A DNA stretch of 64,000 nucleotides from Adineta steineri (Eukaryota; Rotifera; Eurotatoria; Adinetida; Adinetidae), in the NCBI GenBank assembly GCA_905250115.1, contig CAJNOI010000112.1, forward strand, positions 103,783 through 167,782. The letters are read 5' to 3'. A program made the translations under genes and the position numbers. The notes beneath the pieces are model-generated. The model worked only from the letters and a program-made list of their open reading frames with translations. It was not told the origin of the DNA and searched no databases. This document shows positions 20,758-32,348 of this stretch, piece by piece. Numbering within the stretch: position 1 is the first letter of the stretch; the number at the start of each line of letters is the position of its first letter.

Positions 20758-21393
20758 TACGAACGGATATATGCTTATAGTCAATGTGAATGGTAAAAGC
20801 AATCATTCACTGCTTAATTCAACTATCAATGGCTTGTGCATTGGATTATTTTATGAATTTTCTGCATATTTGGCTAATGCTGTCGAAACTCATCAAATAA
20901 CTAAACGAAAAGTTCGCATTGAAGCTCGAAAAACAACGGATCCAAAAGATTTACTCGCAAACGTCACCATGGACCTAATACAGCGGAACTATAGCATGCC
21001 TTGGGAGAAGCATAGTTTGTCATTCAATGCATCCGCTACATCGGTCTTACTATCAATGATTGCACTGGATAACGGAGAGAGCGGAAGCTGTGTAGCCATT
21101 GACGATATTGAATTACGTGTCTGTCCAACTACATATTCTGATTCTTGTCCTACAGGTTAGTCTCTTCAATACTTTTTTGCAACCAAGAGAACTCGTTCAT
21201 TTCGCATTTCTGAAAAATATTGAATAATTTGATTCTATATCTCGTTTAGCTTTTATAGTATTCCTCTGAACAAACTGAACTTCACCTGAAATTCTTTGAT
21301 GAAATACGTCATTTACCGATAAATCTTTGTATAAGAACCGCTTTATTTGAGGAGAGAGCCTCAGCAACTGACTAAGAACGTTAACCTTCGTGT

Positions 21394-21482
21394 TCTGACC
21401 GTAAGTGGGACTTAGTGAGAGTACAGAAACTCTAAAAGACTTTCTGACCTTTCACTTTTTTGACTGAGATACGAACGTGTCA
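21394..21482 (+). repeat. Dispersed repeat, copy in the second locus
   Basis: Same position and orientation as 9060-9148 relative to the MAM exon, so inherited with the duplication. Confidence 0.5.
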
Positions 21483-22978
21483 GATTTAAGATCTGAAGTG
21501 TATACATACATCGTTTATAGTGGTTTTGAATTAAAATATTAATATATAAAGATAAAAGAGTACTTTTTCGAATCCTAAATATAATATTTGCAAAGATCAG
21601 TTCAAATTACTTATAGTCTTTTCAAAAATCGGTATATATTTTCTTCAGCGTATAATTGTGTCATATTGTGTCTAATATTGAAATTATCAATCATTTATAA
21701 GTTTTTGTCAGAATACTGTGTGATCTTATCAACTATATCTTAAAATCTTGAAAGGAGCCGTTTATTTTCTACTTCCATCGTATACTATATTTATTATCAC
21801 TATTAAGCTCTCAAACTTAATGGTCGTAAAGGGATACATCGATCGTATACTAGAACTAGTTGCATACTGTGATTTTAGCTTAAAGTTCAACACGCATAAA
21901 AGTTGAATAAATATACAGAGCATAAGTAACAGATTGATCTAAAATAAAAACTTTTTGATATACACAGATATAACTACGACATCAACACCAACAACAACAC
22001 TATCAACAACGACAACATCATCATCATCATCATCATCGTTATCAACACTATCATCAACGACAACAACATCATCATCAACAACAACAACCTCGACAACATC
22101 ATCATCATTATCATCAACAACAGCAACAACCTCGACAACATCATCATCATCAACAACAACAGAAACAACATCAACAACAAGAACAACAACAACATCAACA
22201 ACAACATCAGCGACAACAACAGAAACAACATCATCAGCTGCAACAACAACATCAACAGAAACACCATCATCATCCTCAACAACAACAACAACAGAAACAT
22301 CATCATCAACAACAAGGTCGTCAACCACAACGCCATCAACTACAACAATAGCATCATCATCAACAACATCAGCACAAAAAACATCACCTATGGTAACGAC
22401 TAGGAGCAACGGTATGGAAAACTATTTTCGCATGTATTTTCTCTGCTTTTGACAACTCAGTTATATTTGTAGATGGTAGGTCACCAAATACTTTGCTTAG
22501 ACTTACATCTAACTCCAGTATTATACATGTTGTAAAGAAAAAAAGCCTTGTAATACCATTACTGTTTCCGAAATGCATAAGTGATCTAAACATATAATCT
22601 GAGTAAAACTGATATTGAGAATTTAAGATCTAATTCATTTTTCAAAGCTACATAGTTTTCAAGAAACACTAATTTGGAATATGTACATTTTATGTATGAG
22701 CAGAAGTTCAAGTTACTTCTTTTCAATGCTTAGTAAGAAATCAGTTTCAGTGCGACTTTTAATACCCTCAAGTCTATCGTCTGAGTTCATTATATATTTC
22801 ATTTTTTGACTTTAGTTAATACTTCATCATTGGTTTTCGTTCCAATACCCTGCACTAATTCAACATTTATCGGTCTTAGTTGCAATATCTCGAATACTCC
22901 ATGTAAGCTGGCAACACCATGTGAAAACAATGGTACATGCATAAACAATAAATTGGCAACTTATGGATATGTTTGTTC

Positions 22979-23607
22979 GAGAATGCTTCCTATTCCCAAA
23001 AGTTACACATTCCGGAATAGCTACACCCACCCAATTTAACATCATTCAATTCCGGAATTCCTTGCATACGATTCCTGCCTTTTCCGGAACGGATCGAATT
23101 CGATTCCTGCCAATTCCGGAATTCCTTCCATCACATTAATGCTATTCCTGCCAATTCCGGAATTACGAAAGATATGCTTGATGTAGAAATGAACATGGTG
23201 AGCGACTTACTCCATTCCGTAGCGGAATTCCGGAATTCGAGCACATTCCGGCTTTTCCGGAATTGCACAAGTTATACTTCATGTAGAAATGAACCTCCTG
23301 AATAATCGAATCGATTCCGTAGCGGAATTCCGGAATTCGTGCACATTCCGGCTTTTCCGGAATTGCACAAGTTATACTTCATGTAGAAATGATCCTCCTG
23401 AATAATCGAATCGATTCCGTAGCGAAATTCCGGAATTCGTGCACATTCCGGCTTTTCCGGAATCGCCCGGAATAGGTAGGAATCGAATGCAAGGAATTCC
23501 GGAATAGGCAGGAATCGAATCCAATGAATTCCGGAATTGAATTATGTTAAGTTGGGTGAGCCAAGCGATTCCGGAATGTGTAACTTTCCGGAATAGGATG
23601 AGTGCTC
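22979..23607. mobile_element. 629-bp GGAATTCC-rich element inside an EGF exon, 8-bp TSD
   Basis: The ends are inverted repeats: GAGAATGCTTCCTATTCC on the left; the right end complements to GAGCACTCATCCTATTCC. An exact GTTTGTTC duplication flanks it (22971-22978 and 23608-23615). The homologous EGF exon at 10630-10869 is uninterrupted at this point and serves as the empty site. The interior has repeated TTCCGGAATT blocks, including a nearly exact tandem of about 105 bp (two copies between about 23260 and 23470). It shares end sequences with 4658-5256 and 63574-64000 but has a different interior, so it is a subfamily. It carries no protein. Confidence 0.8.
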
Positions 23608-24360
23608 GTTTGTTCATGTCTATCAGGTTTCACTGGTACTTATTGTGAAGTTGATCAGCGAATCTGTAAACCACATCTATGTTTACATAATGGTATGTAT
23701 TTTCTGCATTTTTCCACTATTCATTAATGAAAAACAAACATTTATTTTGCTTTATAGGTACGTGTAATGAAACATCGAACACCACAGTTCATTGTGTATG
23801 TGAAAATGGTTGGGAAGGTATTCATTGTGAATCAATGGTTAATTATTGCGAAGGTGTCGAGTGTATGAATAATGGTGTTTGTCGACCATTATTATTAGGT
23901 TATAAATGTGAATGTCTTGGTACTAGTTATTATGGTACTCATTGTGAGTTTACTGCAAGAAAAGTTGTTATCTCAAAAATCATTTCAAAATCATTTTCGT
24001 ATATTGCAATTATTGCTCTGTCAATTGTTGTAATGTTTATTGTAATAATGGATATATTAACATATTGTTTTGGTATTGATATGACACGTGAAGAGCTAGA
24101 ACGGTATCGACGAGAGAAACGAGACAGAAAACGAATAAATCGTCGTGTTAATAAACAATTGATCCGTACGAATATATCATAATAAATAGTGGAATAAATA
24201 ACTTTAGCTATTGTCGATGACATTGTCTTAATAGAAATCTCTTTTTGTGTTGTATTTCAATCAATACGCTTTAATATCGAGATGTAAAGCTATGCTATCT
24301 GTCGTAAACTCAGAAAAAAATAAAAGTATTATATTTAACATATCGAACATTTTTCTGTTT

Positions 24361-24696
24361 ATAGCATAGATCTATATGTATTTATATTTTATTATGTGAA
24401 ATAACAGTTTCCAATTTGCTTCAACAGACATAATTCAGCGGAACCAATAATCAATTATATAGTAAGTAATGTTATACAATAAGCTCTTTTGAGAGAAATT
24501 CAAATAGACAATCAAGATAAAGTAAATCTATTTTATGGTATAATTGGCAGGACAATAATCAAATAATCTTCTACTATATGTATTCTTAGGTACACAGGCA
24601 TTAATTTTGTAAGAATGTAATGTTCAAAGAGTGCAGATAAGACAGTTAACACTTTGTCGACGAAGCAACGTAAAAATCGTTGACCTCTTCTTACAT
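24361..24696. other. Insertion specific to the second copy
   Basis: Relative to 11530-11540, about 336 bp are inserted here, flanked by a 6-bp direct repeat CTGTTT (24355-24360 and 24697-24702). I see no terminal inverted repeats and no coding capacity. It could be a mobile element or a deletion in the first copy. Confidence 0.4.
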
Positions 24697-24892
24697 CTGT
24701 TTGATACGCAGTTAATCATATTAGACTTCACCGTCGGGAGTATTTCATTAGTTGTGGACAAACCTATAAACGTTTTGGATCGCCTTTGTTATCATTTCAA
24801 TGCTGCTAATCGATAATAATAGCAAAATTATATGAAATAATTTAAAATAGAAGTATTCGTGACGAGTATTCGAGCTTTGAATAAAGATGTTT

Positions 24893-24950
24893 GAGGGTGT
24901 GGTTGTGGATGGATGCTCATTAGTTATTTACACCTTTACATCCACATCCG
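24893..24950. repeat. Telomere-like palindrome (copy 5)
   Basis: GAGGGTGTGGTTGTGGATGG opposed by TTTACATCCACATCC. It begins exactly where similarity to the first locus (up to about 11730) ends. Confidence 0.6.
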
Positions 24951-26388
24951 TTCGGAATCATATTTATAAGTTTTCTAGACATTACTCATCTTAAAACAAT
25001 ATCAATATTATTATAAATGAGTGATACAAATGTCATTTTCTTTCAAATCCAAATCATATTCGATGATATTTATTTGAGTACATATAATGTATATCCTGGC
25101 AGACAAAACATATGAATTATTTAATGTTCTAAGTTTAATATCTATGAATTACTCATTTTTTATTGATTGTTATCAGATACCTTTTTTTCTTCCAGTGGTT
25201 AGTTTAAAAAACTTATTTATGATTCAGTTATTCTTCTAAAAGATTTGTTGTGCAATTAAAGATAACATTAGCTTTCTTCTGATCTTCATTTGTAACATGT
25301 AGCTTGATGAATTAGTGATAATACTACTGACTAATTTTTCAACATTAAAAAGAAGTCGTTTTAGACGATATCATGTTTGTGCTGTTTAATTCATTGTCAT
25401 GTCAAATATCATGTTATGATTGTTCATCTATATCTGCGTTTAACTTCTAATCAAACGTTGATAGATCCTCCGAACATCTACTTACTGCTGCTGTAATATA
25501 AATATATTTAAACGTTTATTACAATCATTGACAATAACTGATCAATTTATCGATCTCAAGAATCTTTTAGAACCAGTTAACCCTTTAAGTACCAACGGGG
25601 CCTATAAGCCCCACTCTTTAAAATTTGACAAATTCTGAATAAATTGCGAATGCGAAACAATATCGAAGTGCACTTGTCATTGTGGCATAGGGGACATGTA
25701 GATGCTTGTATTCGCGCGGTATTTATCATTTTAATAATCCTTCAAGTACCACCGTGCCGTAAGGGGGTACGGGTATTGATCGAAAATGACTTCGAAAGTT
25801 TTTTAAAAATTTTCAATGAAAATATTCACAACATACAATATACATGTTAGAAATAAAGTCCTAACAAAGTTTCATCCATTGGCTGAGCTATGGTACTTAA
25901 AGGGTTAAACCATTCGATGATAATTAGTGTTTATTTTATTCGAATGTAACGACTGGCAAATCTGATACACCTGTTTCAGTTGATCCAACTAACTGTAAAT
26001 AATGTTCAACACAATATTTTCATAATTCAAAAAGAAGCCGTATTACAGAATTCATACTTTGTTACGTTGAATTTAATATGACTGATCGAACGTATACAGA
26101 CGACAGACTATCAGTTACGACCTTTTTCCACGCAATTATTTTTACAATAACAGTATTGATTACAGCAACATCTTTTAATTCATAGTTGACAGAGTTCAAT
26201 AAGTGAATTACAAAAAAAAAACAATTAATTATTTTCGTGATTTTTTCATTTGATAACAAAAAATAAAAATCTTGGTGAAGAGAGAAGTGAATATTGGTAT
26301 GCGTAAACTTATATAAAAGGAAGAGTTCGTGCGTATCAAATACTGCTTAGATTGTTCTCATTAGGTAAATTTGAAGGAGAGATATATA
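24951..26388. other. Intergenic stretch with one piggyBac-like element
   Basis: Apart from the element at 25581-25904, no genes or repeats were recognised. The short open frames are unsupported. Confidence 0.4.
25581..25904. mobile_element. 324-bp piggyBac-type MITE
   Basis: Begins CCCTTTAAGTACCA and ends TGGTACTTAAAGGG, flanked on both sides by TTAA (25577-25580, 25905-25908). TTAA duplication with CCC...GGG ends is diagnostic of piggyBac-like elements. The interior has GGGGCCTATAAGCCCC-like hairpins and a second ...AAGTACCACCGTGCCG motif at about 25745. There is no transposase. Confidence 0.8.
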
Positions 26389-26433
26389 GGGTGTGAGTAT
26401 GAGACGGATATCGACCTTATCCACACCCACCCT
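26389..26433. repeat. Telomere-like palindrome (copy 6)
   Basis: GGGTGTGAGTATGAGACGGAT opposed by ATCCACACCCACCCT, about 120 bp beyond the stop codon of the minus-strand acyltransferase-like gene. Confidence 0.55.
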
Positions 26434-26552
26434 AGAGTACGCTCAGTTATGCAAGCACACGAATAGACAATGAAATCAAAATAGTAATGAAAACAGAATA
26501 AAGTGATACAAAGAGTCATGATTTCAGAGAGCAGACGATGATGTGACAGCGC

Positions 26553-28538
26553 TTATAAATGTAGTTGGATGTTATTTCCTTCGAGAAACCGAAGAATGAG
26601 AACGTCGCCAGCGAAACCGATGCAAAACAGAACAGGTAGCATATAGAGTGGTGAATCGCGGGGCACGATACTTGTGGCAAGTTTGACTGCGGCGCGGTAG
26701 TTAAGGATATATATGAGCAGTGACTGATTACTCAACGATTTGAGAAATGCAAATTGAAAGTTGTAGACATCTGACACGACGTACCAAAATAGATACACAG
26801 GCAGAGCATACCCGATGGACTATTAAAGTTGTAAAAGAACAATATTATCAAAGCTCGTCTCCTACTTTTAAAAAGACTACTTACCGCAAGATGAAAACTG
26901 AGTGAAACGAGTCTTTGAGTCATTGTCCATATTGAAATGACATCGGTTTGTGGTGCCACAAATGGAATTGAAGGTAGACTCATGTTAGGGCATATAGTTG
27001 GACTATTATCTTTCATTGAGAAACATATTGGACTCCACGACGCAGGAATTGATGAAATAAGATAAGCCAATAACCAACTGACTACTGCTACGGTAAGAAG
27101 TCCAATACTCGCTTTAATCACACGGTGCCTACGAGCAACAACATTCCTGACAGGAACAACACAAATCCACTGAAATTCAAAAGAATGGCAAAAGTTCAAA
27201 TATATATACATTTCGGAAAAGAATTAAAAGTGTAGAAAACATTTTTTTCTTCAAAACAAATGGATTAGTGTGAAAGGAAAAGAACGTATTCACACGCACA
27301 TTCGAAAATACGAGCCCAAAAATGATAGGACGGTTTCTTGGTTAGAATAATTACATGTTACACAAAAATATTCTCAAATCTGCAGCTGAACGTCTATGAA
27401 AGATTGCTGTCTTTCAACAACATGAATATCAGTCAAGGTAAAAAATAAAAAAAATAATATTGACTGACCTCACGCCAATCGTTTAGAAAGGTTCCAGCAA
27501 TAATTAATGACGCCCACGAAATTGTTCCAAAACTACCACCGTCAATACCATGTCGCCATTGATGCTTCATCCAGAAGGCCCATTGACCCAACATGTAAAT
27601 AGTCATCAAGCCGATCATATAGCACACTCGTACCCAAATAGGTCGAGTAATAACTGGAAGAACAATTAGTTGAGCGATCGAGATGATAGTCAGAGTCTGA
27701 AATAATATTTTACTCAGTATGGGTTGCAGAAGTAGTTGAGGCCAATTGTCGCTTAGATTGGCCCAGCTTGTCTGATTGTCGATATTATAATACAAGAGGC
27801 CAATTAAATACAACGTTCGACTTCTACGAAGCTGCTTAAAAATCACCGCGCGAAGTCCCTTCTTAGCTCGTAAGCGCATAAGCGTCAGCTGCATAGAAAA
27901 GCCAACCACAAGGTAGAACTGAGGCATTGTAACATCTAAAGAGTATATTCATGCTTTGAAAAATTCAGTGAACAAAAGCTGATTTAGATAAAGCGATGAG
28001 AACTGCACTTTTTCTCCAACTCACACTGTATAATATGTGCATAACTATATAAAAAAGATACCTCCCATCTGCATCTTCGAAACATATTGAAAACTATCGT
28101 TTTTGTTACTTATACGTTAACTAAGCTCAAAAGGCTCACAAATTGGTTTGTTCGTAATAATAATATGTCCTATTTTTAAAGTTGCTGATTTCTGACATAG
28201 CCCAGCATATGCACAAGATAATTAACTCAATCATCTAGCGAGAATGATTATTTTCCCTGTTGTACTGACGAACCAGAAATGCCGAAGTAGTTCAACTGTT
28301 CTTTGAATGCGGATGGTGAAGATTTCAACCGCCTCAGGAATAGCAAGGCCAGTAAGCACAAGACTACAAAGCCTCGATATTGCTCAAGAGAATGTAGTCT
28401 TTGTTCTGGAGCAGCAGGCGCAACGGAATCGGTAGTGATAGTTGTTGTCTCCACACTTAGTACAATTAATGGCACATGAATATGCGATCGAGAATTATCT
28501 CGAAGCAAAGGTGTTGTATCGCTGATGGAAATAAGCAT
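26553..28538 (-). CDS. Multipass acyltransferase-like membrane protein (DUF5009/HGSNAT-like)
   Basis: Four exons on the minus strand: 28538-28274, 27935-27469, 27169-26885 and 26819-26553. Junction phases are 1, 0 and 0, all GT-AG; 427 residues. After a polar N-terminus comes LHSLEQYRGFVVLCLLALLF, which resembles the first helix of the heparan-alpha-glucosaminide N-acetyltransferase/DUF5009 group (usually SLDxFRG). Several hydrophobic segments follow, with Arg-rich loops (KQLRRSRTLYLIGLLYY) and a final block SLLIYILNYRAAVKL similar to the C-terminal helices of that family. Members use acetyl-CoA to modify sugars across lysosomal or cell membranes. The catalytic loop His is not obvious here. 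The family is assigned by pattern; the substrate is unknown. It is alternatively a general acyltransferase-3-like protein. Confidence 0.6.
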
Positions 28539-30284
28539 CTAAAAGAGCGCTTTAGCCAGAAAATCTAAAACTAAAGTTGAATTCGACGATATCAAATGTA
28601 GACGATGTCAGTGTATGCTCTAAACCAACAAAAGAAAAAAAACAAAGTTGGCAAGAAGAAAAACTATTATCAGTGAAACAGTCATATGAGAGAGCTAGAA
28701 TCTCGAAAGATTCTCCATCGTTCTTGTCAGTAGAGATTACTCTGTTAAACATTATATTCTTCAAGGACGAAAATACTTTTTGTGTCATAGTGAACTTCTG
28801 TTTAAGAATATCTATTTACATCAGATCTACCAAATTTATTCTAGTCTGCTTAAATATATAAACAAGCTTCATTACATATGAACATATATCGAATCTAACA
28901 ATTATATGTCTTTCACCTATTCACATCTACATCTTCAATACTACTAGAATTATTTCGTAGACAATTGAATCATGTTAGAAATACATTTAAAACGATCAAT
29001 TCCACACAAGCTCTATCAATTTCATCAGTTATATGCACTTTAAAACTGACAAAAAAGGCATAAGTGCACAGAATATTTGTTTATCACATGTTCTCTTGAG
29101 CCAAAAGAAAAAAAGAAAAAGAAATAAAGACTAGTTTTTATAACTCGTATTTGAAATCTATAGTCAACAATTGTCAGTAATATCAGGTGAAAAAAATGTA
29201 AGCTCCACATTTGGAGGTCACTTACGCTTTCGAGTGTGGGTCTGAGACCAGACTCTCTTCACATTGTATCTTTATTTGAATGAATAACGAAAACATAAAA
29301 AAGAAAGAAAAAGAAGCAAAGAATGTGTGCAGGCATATGCAGATGTGACTGTAACAGTGGGTGTTGGTATGAGCATTCTCTTTATCTCACGCGGTCATCC
29401 TGGCACCCACACCTACACTCTCAAGATATTGAGTTTAATTTCTTTTTTTCTCTTTACAAAAAAAGAATGAAATAATTCTATTGCGTAATAGTTAGAAAAA
29501 AGTAAGACGATTGTTTTTATTTTATTCAAAATAAAAAAAAAGAAATTCTTTTTCTTTCCTTTGAATTTCAGTTCGCTTTAGTTTGTTTTTATAATAGTAA
29601 TAATAAACACAAGATCGAAATACTTATAATTGTTGCAAAATTTCTCGCAATAACAAAATAAAAATAGTTAATTTGATTATTTGGAAAATATTTATTAGGA
29701 GAAATACGGCTTAAAAGGAATGTTGAAGCCCCATTTACGATTTAATTAAACAGTTTGATTGTGTTTCATATTGTAATCGCACAGAGATTGAGTTGACAAA
29801 TGTCCCAACTAGAAATTTTATTTTTTCATATTAGCAATGTTAGATGAGTAAAATATTCTATATGCACTTCGCGACATCTACAATAAGAAATTTATTCTAT
29901 GTGTGTTTTGAGATAATCGTTTCGCTTATATTCCTAATACAATCCAATGAACTCTCGTTAATACTTTAAGTTATTGTAATGTAAATAAAAAGATATGATA
30001 TAAAGCTAAGATTTTTATTCGAATTTAATCTATGAAAAAAAAATACTTTTAATTCGTTACACAAAAAATAGTTATTTATTAAAAATTCAAATCTTTTGAG
30101 TATATATATAATATTTTTTGTTTTTGGAAAATAACAATACAGAATAAAAATTTCTTATACATTTATATAAGAGAAAAATTTATTTTTAATTGTATCAATA
30201 TAGGTTTATGCAAACAACTAAAATAGACATGCTAACAAGGAAATATACTAAAAGGATAATTTTTGTTGATTAATTAAATATTGT
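28539..30284. other. Intergenic AT-rich stretch
   Basis: No gene was recognised. It contains the palindrome at 29358-29422 and long A/T runs. It holds the 5' flank of the acyltransferase-like gene and the 3' flank of the aldolase. Confidence 0.4.
29358..29422. repeat. Telomere-like palindrome (copy 7)
   Basis: GTGGGTGTTGGTATGAGCAT opposed by CACCCACACCTACACTCTC, with a longer loop than other copies. Confidence 0.5.
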
Positions 30285-31578
30285 TTATAATTGTTTTGTA
30301 GTGTTTAAATCATTGAATGCTTCTTCAACACGTTTTCTCATTGATACTTCAGCTTCACGTAACCATACACGTGGATCATAAAATTTCTTATTCGGTTTTT
30401 CTTCAGCATCAAGTAAACCTTGAAGACGACCTTCATTTTTCTTATAAAATTTTAGTACACCTTCCCAATAAGCATATTGTGTATCTGTATCAATATTCAT
30501 TTTAACTACACCATGTGAAACAGCTGTTTTTATTTCATCTTTAGTTGAACCTGAACCACCATGAAAGACGAGAAATACTGGTTTATCATCTTTTGAATTT
30601 AATTTATCTTTAACAAAAGCTTGATGTTTACCAAGTAATTCAGGATGAAGACGAACATTGCCTGGTTTATAAACACCATGTACATTACCAAAAGCAGCAG
30701 CTATAGAAAAAAATGGTGAAATAGCTGAAAGTTCACGTTGAATATCCCATATATCTTCTGGTTGTGTATAAAGTGCAGAATTTTCAACACCGGTATTATC
30801 AACACCATCTTCTTCACCACCTGTTATACCAATTTCCATTTCAAGCCAAATTTTCATTGGTGCCATACGTGTAAGATATTTTTTACATGCATCAATATTA
30901 TGTTCTTTTGATTCTTCAGAAAAATCAAGCATATGAGAACTAAAGAGTGGTTCACCATGTTGTTTAAAATAAGCTTCATCGGCTTCAAGCATACCAACAA
31001 ACCTTAAGAAGAAGAAAAGGATGAATCATACATATGTCTTAACAATAATTGAAAATTATTTTTCATAAACCGCCTGAATCACTTTGTACGATCATTTAAG
31101 TAAATATTCGTTTTTAGTTTTACGAAAATTTATTTTTAATATTCTCGAAAGAAGTATCTTCTGTTCTATCAGATTAATTTACCATGGTTCTAATTTTTTT
31201 GCACAATGGTCACTATGTAAAACAACTGGTACACCATAATGTTTTGCAACAGTACGTGTATGATGTGCTGCAGCAATAGAACCTAGAATACTTGCAGCTT
31301 GTCCATCATTATTAAGACCTTTTCCAGCAAAAAATTGAGCTCCACCTTGTGAAACTTGAATAATAACCGGTGATTTTGCATCACGTGCAGCTTCAAGAAC
31401 TGAATTAATAGCTGATGATGATGTTACATTAATAGCTGGTATAGCAAATTGATGTTCTCTTGCATAAGTAAATAGTTTCATAACATTATCACCGGTTATA
31501 ACACCTATAAAAAAAATGACAATGTACTATTTGATCTTATCGATATTTACCTGTTGGAACAATATCAAGGACACCCAT
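30285..31578 (-). CDS. FBA1: Fructose-bisphosphate aldolase, class II
   Basis: Three minus-strand exons: 31578-31551, 31504-31183 and 31002-30285, with two GT-AG introns. The product is 355 residues, the usual length of FbaA/yeast Fba1-type enzymes. It reversibly cleaves fructose 1,6-bisphosphate to dihydroxyacetone phosphate and glyceraldehyde 3-phosphate in cytosolic glycolysis, using Zn2+ in place of a Schiff-base Lys. The key residues are all visible: LHSDHCAKK (catalytic Asp108, Zn ligand His109), WLEMEIGITGGEEDG (Glu ligand and active-site loop), GNVHGVYKPGNVRL (His225), VFHGGSGST (His264) and KMNIDTDTQ (Asn286, Asp288). The split Trp codon at the exon 2/3 junction confirms the splice sites. 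Animals normally use the unrelated class I enzyme, so this gene suggests transfer from a fungal or bacterial source, since furnished with introns. Confidence 0.92.
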
Positions 31579-32348
31579 TATTAAATGATAGACGAAGTAT
31601 GTGACTGAAATATTCTATAAATAAATGAAAAAAAAAATTTTTAATGTTAGTATAATAGTGGATTTATATTGTTTATCAGTACTAGGCATATAACAAAACA
31701 AAAAGAAAAAGAAACAGAAGTTGCGCATGCATCTACGATCTTAATACAAGGCGAATGTACTGAGTAGTAAGAGAAAGAAAAAGACTAGTTATTTTTTGCC
31801 GCGCGAGAAATAAATGCAATTATGAAGACAGAATAAGAAGAAAGAGAAGAAAAAAAATCGCCTTTTTCTTGTTCGAGAAAGAAAAGAAAGGAGCGGAGAA
31901 AAAAACAGAACGTACGATCGTCGAAGCACAGGACTTTCAACAGCAATTTTTCTTTCTTTCTTTCCTTTTCTTTTCTTTTCGTTGATGTTAACCCCATATA
32001 TACCATAGGCGTTTATTAAGAGAAAATATATATGATAGTAGAAAAGATATGACTGTTCTAGAGGAATCTCCATTGGATTATATTGTTGCAAATTATTTCC
32101 CTTTTTTTTAATATATATATATATATATGTATCCAATGTCCGTAAAGTTTATCATTTGTATTGTTATTAAAAATAAATAAACCTGTAATATTTATATTAT
32201 CAATTCGATACTTTTGATATACGGAATTATGTCTCTCGCATGAATTTTTTTTCTCATAGATTAATTTTATAATGAATAATGCACATAAAAATAGGATTAA
32301 TGAAAAAAAGTGATTAAATATATTTGATTATGAATATTAATAATGAGT
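31579..32348. other. Aldolase 5' flank, low-complexity
   Basis: Purine/pyrimidine-biased sequence (GAAAGAAAAAG and TTTCTTTCC runs) and a short (AT)n tract near 32110. It is probably the aldolase promoter/leader. The open frames here reflect composition and not a gene. Confidence 0.4.

Larger units (their letters stand above)
19246..24182 (+). pseudogene. Second copy of the MAM / Thr-rich / EGF membrane gene, disrupted, no lectin
   Basis: Exon equivalents: signal peptide 19246-19306 (MLSKHCFTQIIIVFII), MAM 20318-21155, Thr/Ser stalk 21968-22411, EGF 22816-23692, and EGF-TM-tail 23758-24182. All junctions are phase 1, as in the intact copy. The two lectin exons are missing; the first and MAM exons could still join in frame because both are phase 1. 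The MAM exon is broken by a low-complexity insertion (about 20561-20757), which leaves an in-frame TAA at 20755-20757 and a frame change. The EGF exon is split by a 629-bp palindromic element (22979-23607). The last exon is intact and close to 90% identical by eye to 10938-11359, including the transmembrane helix. The Thr/Ser stalk is longer here (444 versus 267 bp). It is probably a pseudogene, though a truncated secreted product is possible. Confidence 0.7.

Noticed and set aside
21939..22409. Asp/Val-rich and Leu/Met-rich open frames on the minus strand
   Set aside because: Antisense translations of the Thr/Ser stalk repeat (ACA/TCA codons), with no start context or splice support.
25644..25850. 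68-codon plus-strand frame
   Set aside because: Falls inside the piggyBac-type MITE and resembles no transposase.
29190..29260. Possible tRNA-like fold
   Set aside because: A short stem was seen, but there is no convincing A box/B box pair or cloverleaf; no tRNA, rRNA or CRISPR array was found anywhere in the window.
31785..32136. Lys/Glu/Phe-rich frames on the minus strand upstream of the aldolase
   Set aside because: Product of GAAA/TTTC low-complexity sequence; no domain, no codon signal.
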